From contig NZ_BKBA01000003.1 in assembly GCF_007992835.1 (NCBI RefSeq), positions 744,001-808,000 on the forward strand: a DNA stretch of 64,000 nucleotides, given 5' to 3'. A program made the translations under genes and the position numbers. Within the stretch, counting starts at the first letter, position 1. Each line of letters opens with the position of its first letter. This DNA is from Knoellia locipacati (GTDB lineage Bacteria > Actinomycetota > Actinomycetes > Actinomycetales > Dermatophilaceae). The notes beneath the pieces are model-generated. The model did not search any database. It had not been told where the DNA came from and was given only the letters and a program-made list of their open reading frames with translations. Shown piece after piece: positions 27,555 through 35,886 of the stretch.

Positions 27555-28302
27555 GCTTGCGGACGACCCCGAGCGGCAGGTGGCGCATCGCGGTGCCGAG
27601 CGGCTTCCACGGCCACGCCGGCACGCGCGCCGACTCGACGCCCTTCTCGATCGCCTCGACGATGCCGCGCACCCCGGTCTCGGTGTCGACCATGAACTTG
27701 GTGCGCTGCTCGACCTTCTCGTTCATCTCCGAGCGGATGTAGCCCGGGTAGATCGTCGACACGGTGATGTCGAGGTCGGGCTTGCCGCGCATCTCGACCC
27801 TGATCCCCTCGGCGAGGTGGGCGATCCCCGCCTTCGTCGCGGCATACGTCGTCACCGTCTTGGGCATCCCGCGCATCGCCGACATCGACGAGATGACGAC
27901 GAGGTGGCCGCGCTTGCGCAGGCGGAAGATCTCCATCGCCGCCTCGCACTGCGCCAGGGCGCCGATGAAGTTCGTCATCGCCGTCGCCCTGTTGGCGGCG
28001 TAGCCCCCGACGCCGATCGGTGCGCCCTTGCCGAGCCCGGCGTTGACGACGACGCGGTCCACGCCGCCGAGCTCCTCGTCGAACTCGTGGAAGACGCGGA
28101 ACACCGCCTCGTCGTCGGTGACGTCGAGCGCCTTGATCCCGACGGTGCGATCCGGGTGTGCCGCAACGATCTCGGCACGCAGCTCCTCGAGGCGGTCGGT
28201 CCGGCGGGCACACAGCGCGAGGTCGTGACCACGTGCGGCGAGCTGGCGGGCGAGCTCGGCGCCGATGCCGGAGCTGGCGCCGGTGATGAGGGTCGTGGTC
28301 AT
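27547..28302 (-). CDS. Short-chain dehydrogenase/reductase
   Basis: A 251-residue classical SDR. The cofactor motif TGASSGIG is at residues 7-14. NAG (VVVNAGLGKG), the catalytic serine in VISSMSAM and YAATK supply the Ser-Tyr-Lys catalytic set. It is the last gene of a five-gene minus-strand cluster (acyl-CoA dehydrogenase, SDR, kinase-like, phosphatase-like, SDR), starting 14 bp after the phosphatase gene. It may reduce or oxidise a hydroxy-acyl intermediate; that is inferred from neighbours. Confidence 0.85.
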   Translation of the reverse strand: MTTTLITGASSGIGAELARQLAARGHDLALCARRTDRLEELRAEIVAAHPDRTVGIKALDVTDDEAVFRVFHEFDEELGGVDRVVVNAGLGKGAPIGVGGYAANRATAMTNFIGALAQCEAAMEIFRLRKRGHLVVISSMSAMRGMPKTVTTYAATKAGIAHLAEGIRVEMRGKPDLDITVSTIYPGYIRSEMNEKVEQRTKFMVDTETGVRGIVEAIEKGVESARVPAWPWKPLGTAMRHLPLGVVRKLT

Positions 28303-28316
28303 GAGCAGGGTTCTCC

Positions 28317-29006
28317 TCAGCGGGTGGTGAGCAGGTCGGGAACCCGCTCGAGGTGTGACGTGTCGTTGAAGGTCCGCAGCACCGGCTCGGTCGCGCCGAC
28401 GGACAGGGTGGTGAGCGAGGCGTTGGCGATGACGCGCTGGAGCGACGTCCAGACCGGCGAGCCCCCGCCGAGCAGCGCAGCCGCGACCCACGAGATCGCC
28501 CCCGCGGAGCTCACCACGACAGCCGTCTCTCCGCGACCGACGTTCTCCGCCAACGACTTCAGCCCGGCGAGCACGCGCTCCCCGAACGCCGAGAACGGCT
28601 CGTCGTAGTCGTCCTCGTGAGCGCCGGCCACCCACCGTTCGGTCGCCACGGCATACATCTCGTCGAAGGCGCGGTGGGGACGCAGCGTGCGTGCGAGGTC
28701 GGCCTTCATGAGCGCCATCGAGCGGTAGGCCGGCTTGTAGGCCGTGAGGATCGCCGAGTGCGCGTACTCGTCCCACGCGCCGTCGGTCTCGGTCTCCATC
28801 GACCAGCCGGCGCCCTCGACGAGCCCGGCCCCGGTGTCGCGCTGGCGACGCATCGCCCCGGTGACGACCCGGGACGCCTCGATGCCGCGGGCGGCGAGCT
28901 CCTCGCCGACGGTGCGCGCCTGCTCGTGCCCGAGGTCGGAGAGCTTGTCGTAGTCCTTCTTGCCCCAGGAAGCCTGCCCGTGACGCACGAGGATGATCCG
29001 GCTCAT
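28317..29006 (-). CDS. Histidine-phosphatase-superfamily protein with an altered second histidine box
   Basis: A 229-residue branch-2-like phosphoglycerate-mutase fold protein. The N-terminal RHG is present (ILVRHGQASWG, His9) with the arginine of VVTGAMRRQRDTG. The C-terminal box, usually SHGG, reads VVVSSAGAISW, so the second catalytic histidine is a serine. The protein may be a variant phosphatase or non-catalytic. Its ATG overlaps the stop of the APH-like kinase gene (ATGA), so the two are coupled and perhaps act on the same phosphorylated compound. Confidence 0.75.
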   Translation of the reverse strand: MSRIILVRHGQASWGKKDYDKLSDLGHEQARTVGEELAARGIEASRVVTGAMRRQRDTGAGLVEGAGWSMETETDGAWDEYAHSAILTAYKPAYRSMALMKADLARTLRPHRAFDEMYAVATERWVAGAHEDDYDEPFSAFGERVLAGLKSLAENVGRGETAVVVSSAGAISWVAAALLGGGSPVWTSLQRVIANASLTTLSVGATEPVLRTFNDTSHLERVPDLLTTR

Positions 29007-30091
29007 CGGTCGGCCCCGCGGCGGGCGCGGCGCAGCAGCACGCGGCAGCGCAGGTCGAGGTAGAGGACGAACCAGCGCATCCGCTTGGCCTGCGGGTTGG
29101 TCGTCTCGCCGCGGTAGGTCCGCAGGTAGATCTGCTGCGCGATGACGGCGAGGCGGAAGAGCCCGAACACCTCGTAGAAGGCCCACCGCTCGGCGTCCAT
29201 CGGGATGCCCATGCGGTCGCAGTAGTAACGGACGGCCTCGATGCGCGACAGCATCCCGGGGGTGTGCGTCGGCTGGAGCCGGAGTGCCTTCGCGACCGGG
29301 TCGTCGCTCGCCTGGACCCAGTAGGCCATGGCCCCACCGAGGTCCATGAGCGGGTCGCCGACGGTCGCCATCTCCCAGTCGAGGACTCCGACGATGCGCG
29401 TCGGGTCGTCCTCCGCGAGCACGAGGTTGTCGAAGCGGAAGTCGTTGTGGATGAGGACCTGGCCGACGTCGTCGGGCCGGTTCGCCTCGAGCCACTCCAT
29501 GACGCCCTCGAACGACCCGACGTTGGGCGTGCGGGCCTTGCGGTATCGCGCCGACCAGCCGGTCACCTGGCGCTCGACGTAGCCGGGGCCCTTGCCGAGC
29601 CCACCCAGCCCGGCTGCCTCGACGTCCACCTGGTGCAGGTCGACGAGGGTGTCGAGAGCGTTGCGGCACAGCAGGTTCACGCCGTCGCGCGAGAGCCCGA
29701 GCGACGCCGGCACGTCCCGGCGCAGGATCGTCCCGACGAGCCGCTCCATGACGTAGAACTCCGAGCCGATGACGGACTCGTCGCCGCACCACGCCACGAT
29801 CCGCGGCACCCGGTCGTAGACGCTGCCGAGCGCCCGCTGGATGTCGCTCTCACGGCGCATGTCGTGCGCACCCTTTGCCTTGGTGCCTCGTGGCGGCCGG
29901 CGCAGGATGAGGTCGCGGGTCGGGTAGCGCAGCAGGTAGGTGAGGTTGGACGCGCCACCCTTGAACTGGCGCACCTCGGGCGTCGCCTCGAGCCCCGGCT
30001 CGTCCGTCGCATGCTCGCGCAGCCAGGCCGCCAGCGCCCCGACGTCGAAGGAGTCCTCGTCCCGGACGGGTGATCCCAGCTCGTCAGGCAT
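29003..30091 (-). CDS. APH-like phosphotransferase, ACAD10/11 N-domain / LvaA type
   Basis: A 362-residue kinase-fold protein of the aminoglycoside-phosphotransferase superfamily. The ATP site includes FKGGASNLTYLL and the lysine region LRRPPRGTKAKGAHDMRRE. The catalytic loop is LIHNDFRFDNLV and the metal-binding aspartate lies in GVLDWEMATVGDPLMDLG. These are features of the subgroup fused to acyl-CoA dehydrogenase in ACAD10/11 and of LvaA, which phosphorylate 4-hydroxyacyl-CoAs. An acyl-CoA dehydrogenase of the matching type lies in the same operon, supporting this role rather than antibiotic resistance. Confidence 0.82.
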   Translation of the reverse strand: MPDELGSPVRDEDSFDVGALAAWLREHATDEPGLEATPEVRQFKGGASNLTYLLRYPTRDLILRRPPRGTKAKGAHDMRRESDIQRALGSVYDRVPRIVAWCGDESVIGSEFYVMERLVGTILRRDVPASLGLSRDGVNLLCRNALDTLVDLHQVDVEAAGLGGLGKGPGYVERQVTGWSARYRKARTPNVGSFEGVMEWLEANRPDDVGQVLIHNDFRFDNLVLAEDDPTRIVGVLDWEMATVGDPLMDLGGAMAYWVQASDDPVAKALRLQPTHTPGMLSRIEAVRYYCDRMGIPMDAERWAFYEVFGLFRLAVIAQQIYLRTYRGETTNPQAKRMRWFVLYLDLRCRVLLRRARRGADR

Positions 30092-30875
30092 CGCGGGACT
30101 TCCGCGCGAGCTTCTGTCCCGCCTGCGTCGCCACCCGGTCGTATGCCGGCCGCACGAGTCGCTTGGTCCAGTACGCCTGGCGGCCGAGCCGGTCGGTGAG
30201 GATGACCTTCTTGTGCCTGTCGATGCCCTTGAGCACGGTCTCAGCGACCTCGTCGGCACTCATCGTCGCCTTGGTGATGAGCTTGAGCGCGGTCTCCTCC
30301 ATGGCGGTGTCCTTGCCCTGGAGCGACTCGTGCAGGTTGGTCCGGAAGAAGGCCGGGCACACGGCGGAGACGTGGATGCCCCACGGCGCCAGCTCGAAGC
30401 CGAGGGTCTCGGACAGGGCGACGACCCCGGCCTTGGCGGCGTTGTAGGACGACATGCCGGGGCCGTGGACGAGCCCGGCGAGCGAGGCGGTGTTGACGAT
30501 GTGGCCCGAGAGCTGCTCCTTGAGCATCGGGGTGAACGTCTGGCAGCCGCGCACGACACCGAGCAGGTTGATGTCGAGCACCCGCTCCCAGTCAGAGATC
30601 GACTCGACATCGATCCGACCGCCGGTGGCGACGCCCGCGTTGTTGACGAGGACGTCGAGCCCGCCCCAGGTCTCGCGCACGTGGGCGAGGGCGGCGTCCC
30701 AGTCCTGCTGGCTGCGGACGTCGAGACGCAGGTATGCCGTGTCGCCAGGCACGCTGTCGGGGCGGCTCTCGCTGAGGTCCCCGACGAGGACCTGGTCGCC
30801 GCGGGCGGCGAACGCCTTGGCGAGCGCGAGGCCGAGCCCCGAGGCGCCGCCGGTGATGAGGACGCGACGGCTCAT
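30084..30875 (-). CDS. Short-chain dehydrogenase/reductase, LvaD-like position
   Basis: A 263-residue SDR. The cofactor motif is TGGASGLG, NNAG is intact, and the active site has a serine in VNTASLAGL and YNAAK. The C-terminus ends in a basic segment (QKLARKSRDA). It lies between the acyl-CoA dehydrogenase and the kinase, overlapping both (4 and 8 nt). In lva-type operons an SDR handles the 3-hydroxy/3-keto step of beta-oxidation; the same role is inferred here. Confidence 0.85.
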   Translation of the reverse strand: MSRRVLITGGASGLGLALAKAFAARGDQVLVGDLSESRPDSVPGDTAYLRLDVRSQQDWDAALAHVRETWGGLDVLVNNAGVATGGRIDVESISDWERVLDINLLGVVRGCQTFTPMLKEQLSGHIVNTASLAGLVHGPGMSSYNAAKAGVVALSETLGFELAPWGIHVSAVCPAFFRTNLHESLQGKDTAMEETALKLITKATMSADEVAETVLKGIDRHKKVILTDRLGRQAYWTKRLVRPAYDRVATQAGQKLARKSRDA

Positions 30876-32140
30876 GCGCGGCTCGCCTTCTCTGCGTAGG
30901 GGTGGAGCAGGAGCTTGGCGATGACGCCGAGGTGGACCTCGTCGGGACCGTCGGCCAGGCGCAGCGAGCGGGCGTTCGCATAGGCCGCCGACAGCGGGAA
31001 GTCCTCGGACATCCCCGCGCCACCGTGGAGCTGGATCGCCATGTCGATGACGTCGCACGCCATCTGCGGCACGGCCACCTTGATCTCGCTCACCTCGCTC
31101 ATCGCGCCGAGGGAGCCGACGGTGTCGAGCTTCCACGCGGCGTGGTGGACGAGGAGCCGGGCCTGGTTGATGGCGATGCGGGCGTGGGCGAGCCGCTCAC
31201 GATTGCCGCCGAGGTTGGCCAGCGGCTTGCCGAAGGCGGTGCGCGTCGTGGCCCTCTCGCAGGCCATCTCGAGCGCGCGCTCCGCGAGGCCGACCAGGCG
31301 CATGCAGTGGTGGACGCGACCGGGGCCGAGGCGGCCCTGGGCGATCTCGAACGCCCGGCCGGGTCCGGCGATGATGTTGGTGACGGGCAGCCGGACGTCG
31401 GTGAGCGAGACCTCGCCGTGCCCGATCGGCTCGTCGTGCTGGCCGAACGCCGAGAGCATCCGCTCGACCTTGACCCCCGGGTGGTCGAAGGGCACGAGCA
31501 CCATCGAGTGGCGCGAGTGGCGCGACGCCTCGGGGTCGGTGACGCCCATGAAGATCGCAACCTTGCAGTCCGGGTTCCCGACGCCGGTCGACCACCACTT
31601 GCGACCGTTGAGCACGACCTCGTCACCGTCGATGACGGCGGTGGCCTCCATGTTGGTCGCGTCCGAGGAGGCGACTCCGGGCTCGGTCATGAGGAACGCG
31701 CTGCGGATGCGTCCGTCGAGCAGCGGCTCGAGCCAGTCGGCCTTCTGCTCGTCGCTGCCGTACTTGAGGAGGACCTCCATGTTGCCGGTGTCCGGGGCGT
31801 TGCAGTTGAACACCAGGGGCGCGGAGAACGAGCGACCCATCTGCTCGGCGATCGGGGCGTACTCCGCGTTCGACAGACCGGAGCCGCCGTCGGTGCCGAA
31901 CTGCACGGCATACGGGCCCTCGTGACCGGCCGGGAGGAAGAGGTTCCACAGGCCCTGCTCGCGCGCCTTGGCCTGGAGCTCGGCGATCAGGGGGTGCGCG
32001 GGCCACGGGTCCTCGCCGGCCGCGCGGCGGGCAGCGACGTCGGCAGCCATGACTCGCTCGGCCGGCTCGATCTCGGCGTCGATGAAGGCGCGGACGCGCT
32101 GGGCGAGGTCGAGTGAACGCTCCGACGGTGAGAAGTCCAT
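30872..32140 (-). CDS. Acyl-CoA dehydrogenase, ACAD11/FadE type
   Basis: A 422-residue flavoprotein with the full acyl-CoA dehydrogenase fold. Recognisable are FLMTEPGVASSDATNM (FAD and substrate binding), GRKWWSTGVGNPDCKV, and the C-terminal LHGGAGMSEDFPLSAAYANARSLRLADGPDEVH. The last segment and AGEDPWPAHPLIAELQAKAR are typical of ACAD10/11-like members. It is the first gene of the five-gene cluster and is predicted leaderless (TAGGGT 6 nt upstream). It probably acts on 4-phospho- or 4-hydroxyacyl-CoA, inferred from the coupled kinase. Confidence 0.87.
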   Translation of the reverse strand: MDFSPSERSLDLAQRVRAFIDAEIEPAERVMAADVAARRAAGEDPWPAHPLIAELQAKAREQGLWNLFLPAGHEGPYAVQFGTDGGSGLSNAEYAPIAEQMGRSFSAPLVFNCNAPDTGNMEVLLKYGSDEQKADWLEPLLDGRIRSAFLMTEPGVASSDATNMEATAVIDGDEVVLNGRKWWSTGVGNPDCKVAIFMGVTDPEASRHSRHSMVLVPFDHPGVKVERMLSAFGQHDEPIGHGEVSLTDVRLPVTNIIAGPGRAFEIAQGRLGPGRVHHCMRLVGLAERALEMACERATTRTAFGKPLANLGGNRERLAHARIAINQARLLVHHAAWKLDTVGSLGAMSEVSEIKVAVPQMACDVIDMAIQLHGGAGMSEDFPLSAAYANARSLRLADGPDEVHLGVIAKLLLHPYAEKASRA

Positions 32141-32146
32141 CCCCCG

Positions 32147-32152
32147 ACCCTA
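32147..32152 (-). promoter_or_regulatory. -10 element, leaderless start of acyl-CoA dehydrogenase operon
   Basis: TAGGGT on the minus strand is followed by 6 nt and the ATG at 32140. Confidence 0.5.
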
Positions 32153-32207
32153 GGTGAGCGGTTGCTTAGGCGGGTAGTGGGATGGCTCACGAGTGGGTCT
32201 GCGGGCG

Positions 32208-33635
32208 TCACGCCGCCCAGAAGTGGCCCTCGTGGGCGTGCTCGAGCCAGTCGTCGAAACGTTCACCGACGTCGTCGGTGGTCGGCAGGTCGGCCGATGG
32301 CGCGACCCACCCCTCACCGAGGATCGGAGGTGCCGTCGAGTCGTGCACGCGTCCGGTCGGGGTCTGGATGCGTATGCCGTGTGGTCCGGTCCCGTCTAGC
32401 CCGGTGGACTCCACCCTGACGTGCCAGCCGTTGAGCTCCTTGACGAGGTTGTGCCGCTGGCAGAGGCCTTCACCGTTGGCCGCCGAGGTGGCCCCGCCCG
32501 CATGGACGGCTGTCGTGTGGTCGGTCTGGACGGCGGGCGCGTCGCACCACGGGATCCGGCAGGCTGGGTCGCGCAGCTCGAGGAACCGGCGCAGCCCGCC
32601 CTGGAACCGGCGCCGTGTCGAGTCCATGCCGACGAGGTCGCGGCCGCTCGGGTCGGTGAAGAGGCGACGCAGCCAGACTCCGGCCCCCGAGTCGAGAGCA
32701 TCGGCGACGGAGGCGCGAGCCTCGCACCCGGGCACGGGCCCCCAGCCGGGGAGGACTGCCACGTCGTCCACGGGCGCGGTGCCGCCGAAGGCAGCAGGCA
32801 GCAATGTCCGGTCGGTCATGACGAGGTGCACCTCGACCGGCTGCGGCTGATCCGGTGCGCGCCCGGAGATGAGCTGGAGGGCGCGGTCGGCCAGCCAGGC
32901 GCCCTTGCCACGGGTGTCGGCGCGGGCCGCCGCAGCAGCGGCCTCCCACTCGTCGGCGGGCAGGTCGGGGTCGATGACGTGGCGTCGGCCCTCCTCGGCG
33001 GTCAGCGCCACGTGCGCCCCGACGACCTCCTTCAGCGGGCCGAGGATCGACAACCACGCCATCCCGTCCGCCGCCGGCCGCACCGACACCCGCCGACTGG
33101 CGACGACGCGGCGGTTGCGCTCGGCGAGCGACTCGGCATCCAGGGCCGCACCCGCGCGACGCGCGGCGGCCGCGAGGGCCTTGTCGCCCATCGACCCGAT
33201 GCAGTCGGCCAGCCGCCGATCGACCTCGGCACGGTGATCCCGGCTCAGGCAGGCAGTCTCGCGGACGACGATCGTGGCGCGCCGCTCGCTGATCTCACCG
33301 CGCTCCAACGCGGCCATCGTCGACGGCATCTCCTCGACCAGAGCGCGTGCGACACCGACGTGCTGGTCGGCCAACGTCGGCGAGCACCGCCTCGCCAGGG
33401 CCAGGTCTGCGCGCACGCTCCGCGAGTCCTCACCGAGCTGCTCACGGTCCACGACGGCGGCGGCCGTCAACCGGGCCTGCGCAGCCGCGGTCGCACCCTT
33501 AAGTGACTCGAGCGCCGCGACGGCCTCGACCCTCTCTACCTCGGTGAGTCCCTCGGCGGAGAGCGCGGCCAGCGAGGACACGACAGAGCGGATCCGGACC
33601 TGTGGTCCTTCGCTCGACTCTCTCCCCGTCCCCAT
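32208..33635 (-). CDS. DUF222 / HNH endonuclease domain protein (13E12 type)
   Basis: A 475-residue protein with an N-terminal DUF222 region (alpha-helical, with VDRRLADCIGSM and FADRAL-like segments) and a C-terminal HNH domain. The HNH motif spans CRIPWCDAPAVQTDHTTAVHAGG and CQRHN, with zinc-type cysteines and the histidine pair. These proteins are abundant in actinobacteria, often as the 13E12 repeat family, and some are DNA-damage induced. The ATG at 33635 is set by TACTAT 6 nt upstream (leaderless). A LexA-like box overlaps that promoter. Substrate unknown. Confidence 0.82.
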   Translation of the reverse strand: MGTGRESSEGPQVRIRSVVSSLAALSAEGLTEVERVEAVAALESLKGATAAAQARLTAAAVVDREQLGEDSRSVRADLALARRCSPTLADQHVGVARALVEEMPSTMAALERGEISERRATIVVRETACLSRDHRAEVDRRLADCIGSMGDKALAAAARRAGAALDAESLAERNRRVVASRRVSVRPAADGMAWLSILGPLKEVVGAHVALTAEEGRRHVIDPDLPADEWEAAAAAARADTRGKGAWLADRALQLISGRAPDQPQPVEVHLVMTDRTLLPAAFGGTAPVDDVAVLPGWGPVPGCEARASVADALDSGAGVWLRRLFTDPSGRDLVGMDSTRRRFQGGLRRFLELRDPACRIPWCDAPAVQTDHTTAVHAGGATSAANGEGLCQRHNLVKELNGWHVRVESTGLDGTGPHGIRIQTPTGRVHDSTAPPILGEGWVAPSADLPTTDDVGERFDDWLEHAHEGHFWAA

Positions 33636-33641
33636 GAACCA

Positions 33642-33658
33642 ATAGTACACCTGTTCGA
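33642..33658 (-). promoter_or_regulatory. -10 element overlapped by a LexA-like box
   Basis: On the minus strand TACTAT (33647-33642) lies 6 nt before the ATG. TCGAAC-AGGT-GTACTA (33658-33643) matches the actinobacterial SOS box TCGAAC-N4-GTTCGA in the whole first half and 4 of 6 bases of the second. Repressor binding would block the -10. Confidence 0.45.
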
Positions 33659-33725
33659 TGACAGACTCTAGAGTTGTCCACACCGAATTCCCCTGTCGCA
33701 CAGGGGATATGGACTGCGAGGCGAC

Positions 33726-35882
33726 TCAGCCACCTGCCATGAGCGTGGCGGGAGTGACGACGACAGGTATGCCGTTGAGCACGGCGTTGCCCGACACGCC
33801 TTCGACCTGGGCCGGGTCGGTAAGGTCGTTCATCGTCACACCCGGCACCTCGACGGCCCGGCTCAGGCGCACCCCTGGGCGCCGATGCCCGTAACCGTGC
33901 GGCAGAGAGACAACCCCACGCATGACCTCGTCGCTGGCCCGGACCTCGACCTGGAGCGACGACACCTCCGAGGTGACCGTGACGAGTGAGCCGTCCTCGA
34001 TCCCGCGCGACGCGGCGTCGTCGGGGTGCATGAGCAGCTGGTGGCGTGGCCGCCCACGGGTGAGCCGCTCGGTGTTGTGCATCCACGAGTTGTTGTCGCG
34101 CTGGTGGCGCCGGCCGATGAGCAGAAGGTCGTCGCTGTGCGCCGCCCGCCGGAGCGCGGGCAGCCGCGAGCGCAGCGCCGCCAGCCCGTCCGTCACGACC
34201 GCGGGTGTGAGCACGACCTCCTGCTCGGGGGTCCGCAGGCGCTCCGGAAGGCGTGGCTCCAGGGGCCCGAGGTCGACCCCACCCGGAGTCCGCGCCAGCC
34301 GCCGGACCGAGAGCCCCCGCCGGCTCGACCGCAGCAGGACGTCGACCGTGAGGCGCGGCGAGGCCCGCAGACGCACCAGGGCCTTGAGCGGCACGCGACG
34401 TCCAGCCTTCCGGTTCAGCGCGAGGACGAGGTCGCGCGCGATCTCCCACTCGTGTCGCTGGTCCTCCCCACGCTCGAACAGCGCCGGCGACCAGCGGGCG
34501 GTGTTGCGCACCGCGAGGGTGTGGAAGATCAGGTCGTAGTGGTCGCGCTCGAGCGGACCCGTCGGCGGCAGGATGACCTGGGCGTGCCGCGTCGTCTCGT
34601 TGATGTAGGGGTCGATCGCGACGACCGCCTCGAGCTCGGCCATCCGCTCGGAAAGGCGCCCACCAGCAGGAGTCGACGACACCGGGTTGCCGCCGACCGT
34701 GATGATGCCGCGGATCGCCGGCCGTGGCCCCTCCATCTCCTCGGACATCACCGAGACGGGGAGCTCACCCCCGAACTCCGGCAGCCCCCGCACCGCCGAG
34801 TGCGTCCGGCCCCGGTGACCGCGTCCCACCAACCCGCGTCCGACGATGTCGATCGCCGGCGAGGTGAACATCGTTCCGCCGGGGTGGTCGAGGTTGCCGG
34901 TGATCGCCATGAGGCACTGGATCGCCCACTGGCACAGCACGCCGAACTCCTGCGTCGACACCCCCATCCGACCGTGGACCGCCGCCGAACCCGCGGCCAC
35001 GTCACGCGCCAGGTTCCGGATCGCCTCCGCCGCAACGCCGCTCACCGACTCGGCGAGCTCGGGCGTGAAGTCCGCGACCGCGACGCGCAGCTCGTCCATC
35101 CCGGTGACGTACGCCGCCGGTCGAGCCAGGCCTTCGCCGAGGACGACGTTGACCAGTGCCAGCAGCACGGTCGCGTCGGTGCCGGGTCGGACGAAGTGGT
35201 GCTCGTCGGCGACAGCCGCCGTCTCGGTGCGACGCGGGTCGAGGACGACGAGCCGCCCACCGCGAGAACGCAGCTCGCGCAGGCGGCCCGGGAAGTCGGG
35301 GACCGTCCACAGAGACCCGTTCGACGCCATCGGGTTGGTCCCGACGAGGACGAGGAGCCGCGTGCGGTCGATGTCGGGCACCGGCAGGAGGAACTGGTGG
35401 CCGTACATCGCCCACGCCACGAGGTGGTGCGGCAGCTGGTCCACGCTCGTCGCGCTGAACACGTGACGGCTCCGCAGCGTGCGCGGGATGGCGGTGACGT
35501 GGGTCAAGGCTCCGACGCTGTGGACGTTGGGGTTGCCGAGGTAGGTCGCGACGGCGTCGCGTCCGTGCCGCTGCTGGACCCCGTGGAGCAGCCCGGCGGC
35601 GAGCTCGATCGCCTCGTCCCACCCGATCTCGACGAACGTGTCCCCGACCCGCTTCACCGGTCGACGCAGCCGGTCGGGGTCGGTGTGCAGGTCCTGGAGG
35701 GCGACGCCCTTGGGGCAGATGTGCCCGCGTGAGAGCGGGTCCTCGGCGTGCCCCTTGATGCTCACGATCTCGGTCCCGCGCAGTGCGACCTGCAGGCCGC
35801 ACGAGGCCTCGCACAGCACGCAGGTGATGTGCCGGGTCGTCGTCGCCGCGTCGTCGCGGGGTCCAGCCACAGGGGTCGTCAC
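33726..35882 (-). CDS. Molybdopterin-dependent oxidoreductase, formate-dehydrogenase-like
   Basis: A 718-residue bis-molybdopterin enzyme. The N-terminal 4Fe-4S motif is CVLCEASCGL with the fourth cysteine in GHICPKG. Cofactor-binding segments include LLVLVGTNPMAS, GRLVVLDPRRTET and the C-terminal HNTERLTRGRPRHQLLMHPDDA. It is cytoplasmic, as no twin-arginine signal is present. The region aligned with the molybdenum ligand reads SATSVDQLP; I do not see an obvious Cys or Sec there. The GTG at 35882 lies 4 nt after the enoyl-CoA hydratase stop. Electron donor and acceptor unknown. Confidence 0.8.
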   Translation of the reverse strand: MTTPVAGPRDDAATTTRHITCVLCEASCGLQVALRGTEIVSIKGHAEDPLSRGHICPKGVALQDLHTDPDRLRRPVKRVGDTFVEIGWDEAIELAAGLLHGVQQRHGRDAVATYLGNPNVHSVGALTHVTAIPRTLRSRHVFSATSVDQLPHHLVAWAMYGHQFLLPVPDIDRTRLLVLVGTNPMASNGSLWTVPDFPGRLRELRSRGGRLVVLDPRRTETAAVADEHHFVRPGTDATVLLALVNVVLGEGLARPAAYVTGMDELRVAVADFTPELAESVSGVAAEAIRNLARDVAAGSAAVHGRMGVSTQEFGVLCQWAIQCLMAITGNLDHPGGTMFTSPAIDIVGRGLVGRGHRGRTHSAVRGLPEFGGELPVSVMSEEMEGPRPAIRGIITVGGNPVSSTPAGGRLSERMAELEAVVAIDPYINETTRHAQVILPPTGPLERDHYDLIFHTLAVRNTARWSPALFERGEDQRHEWEIARDLVLALNRKAGRRVPLKALVRLRASPRLTVDVLLRSSRRGLSVRRLARTPGGVDLGPLEPRLPERLRTPEQEVVLTPAVVTDGLAALRSRLPALRRAAHSDDLLLIGRRHQRDNNSWMHNTERLTRGRPRHQLLMHPDDAASRGIEDGSLVTVTSEVSSLQVEVRASDEVMRGVVSLPHGYGHRRPGVRLSRAVEVPGVTMNDLTDPAQVEGVSGNAVLNGIPVVVTPATLMAGG

Positions 35883-35886
35883 CGGG

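Noticed and set aside
29003-30091. Aminoglycoside resistance gene
   Set aside because: The APH-like fold belongs with the ACAD10/11 and LvaA group by motif and by its coupling to an acyl-CoA dehydrogenase, not with resistance kinases.
32208-33635. HNH gene as part of a mobile element, intein or homing system
   Set aside because: No inverted repeats, integrase, transposase or target duplication are visible. DUF222/HNH genes are usually fixed in actinobacterial chromosomes.
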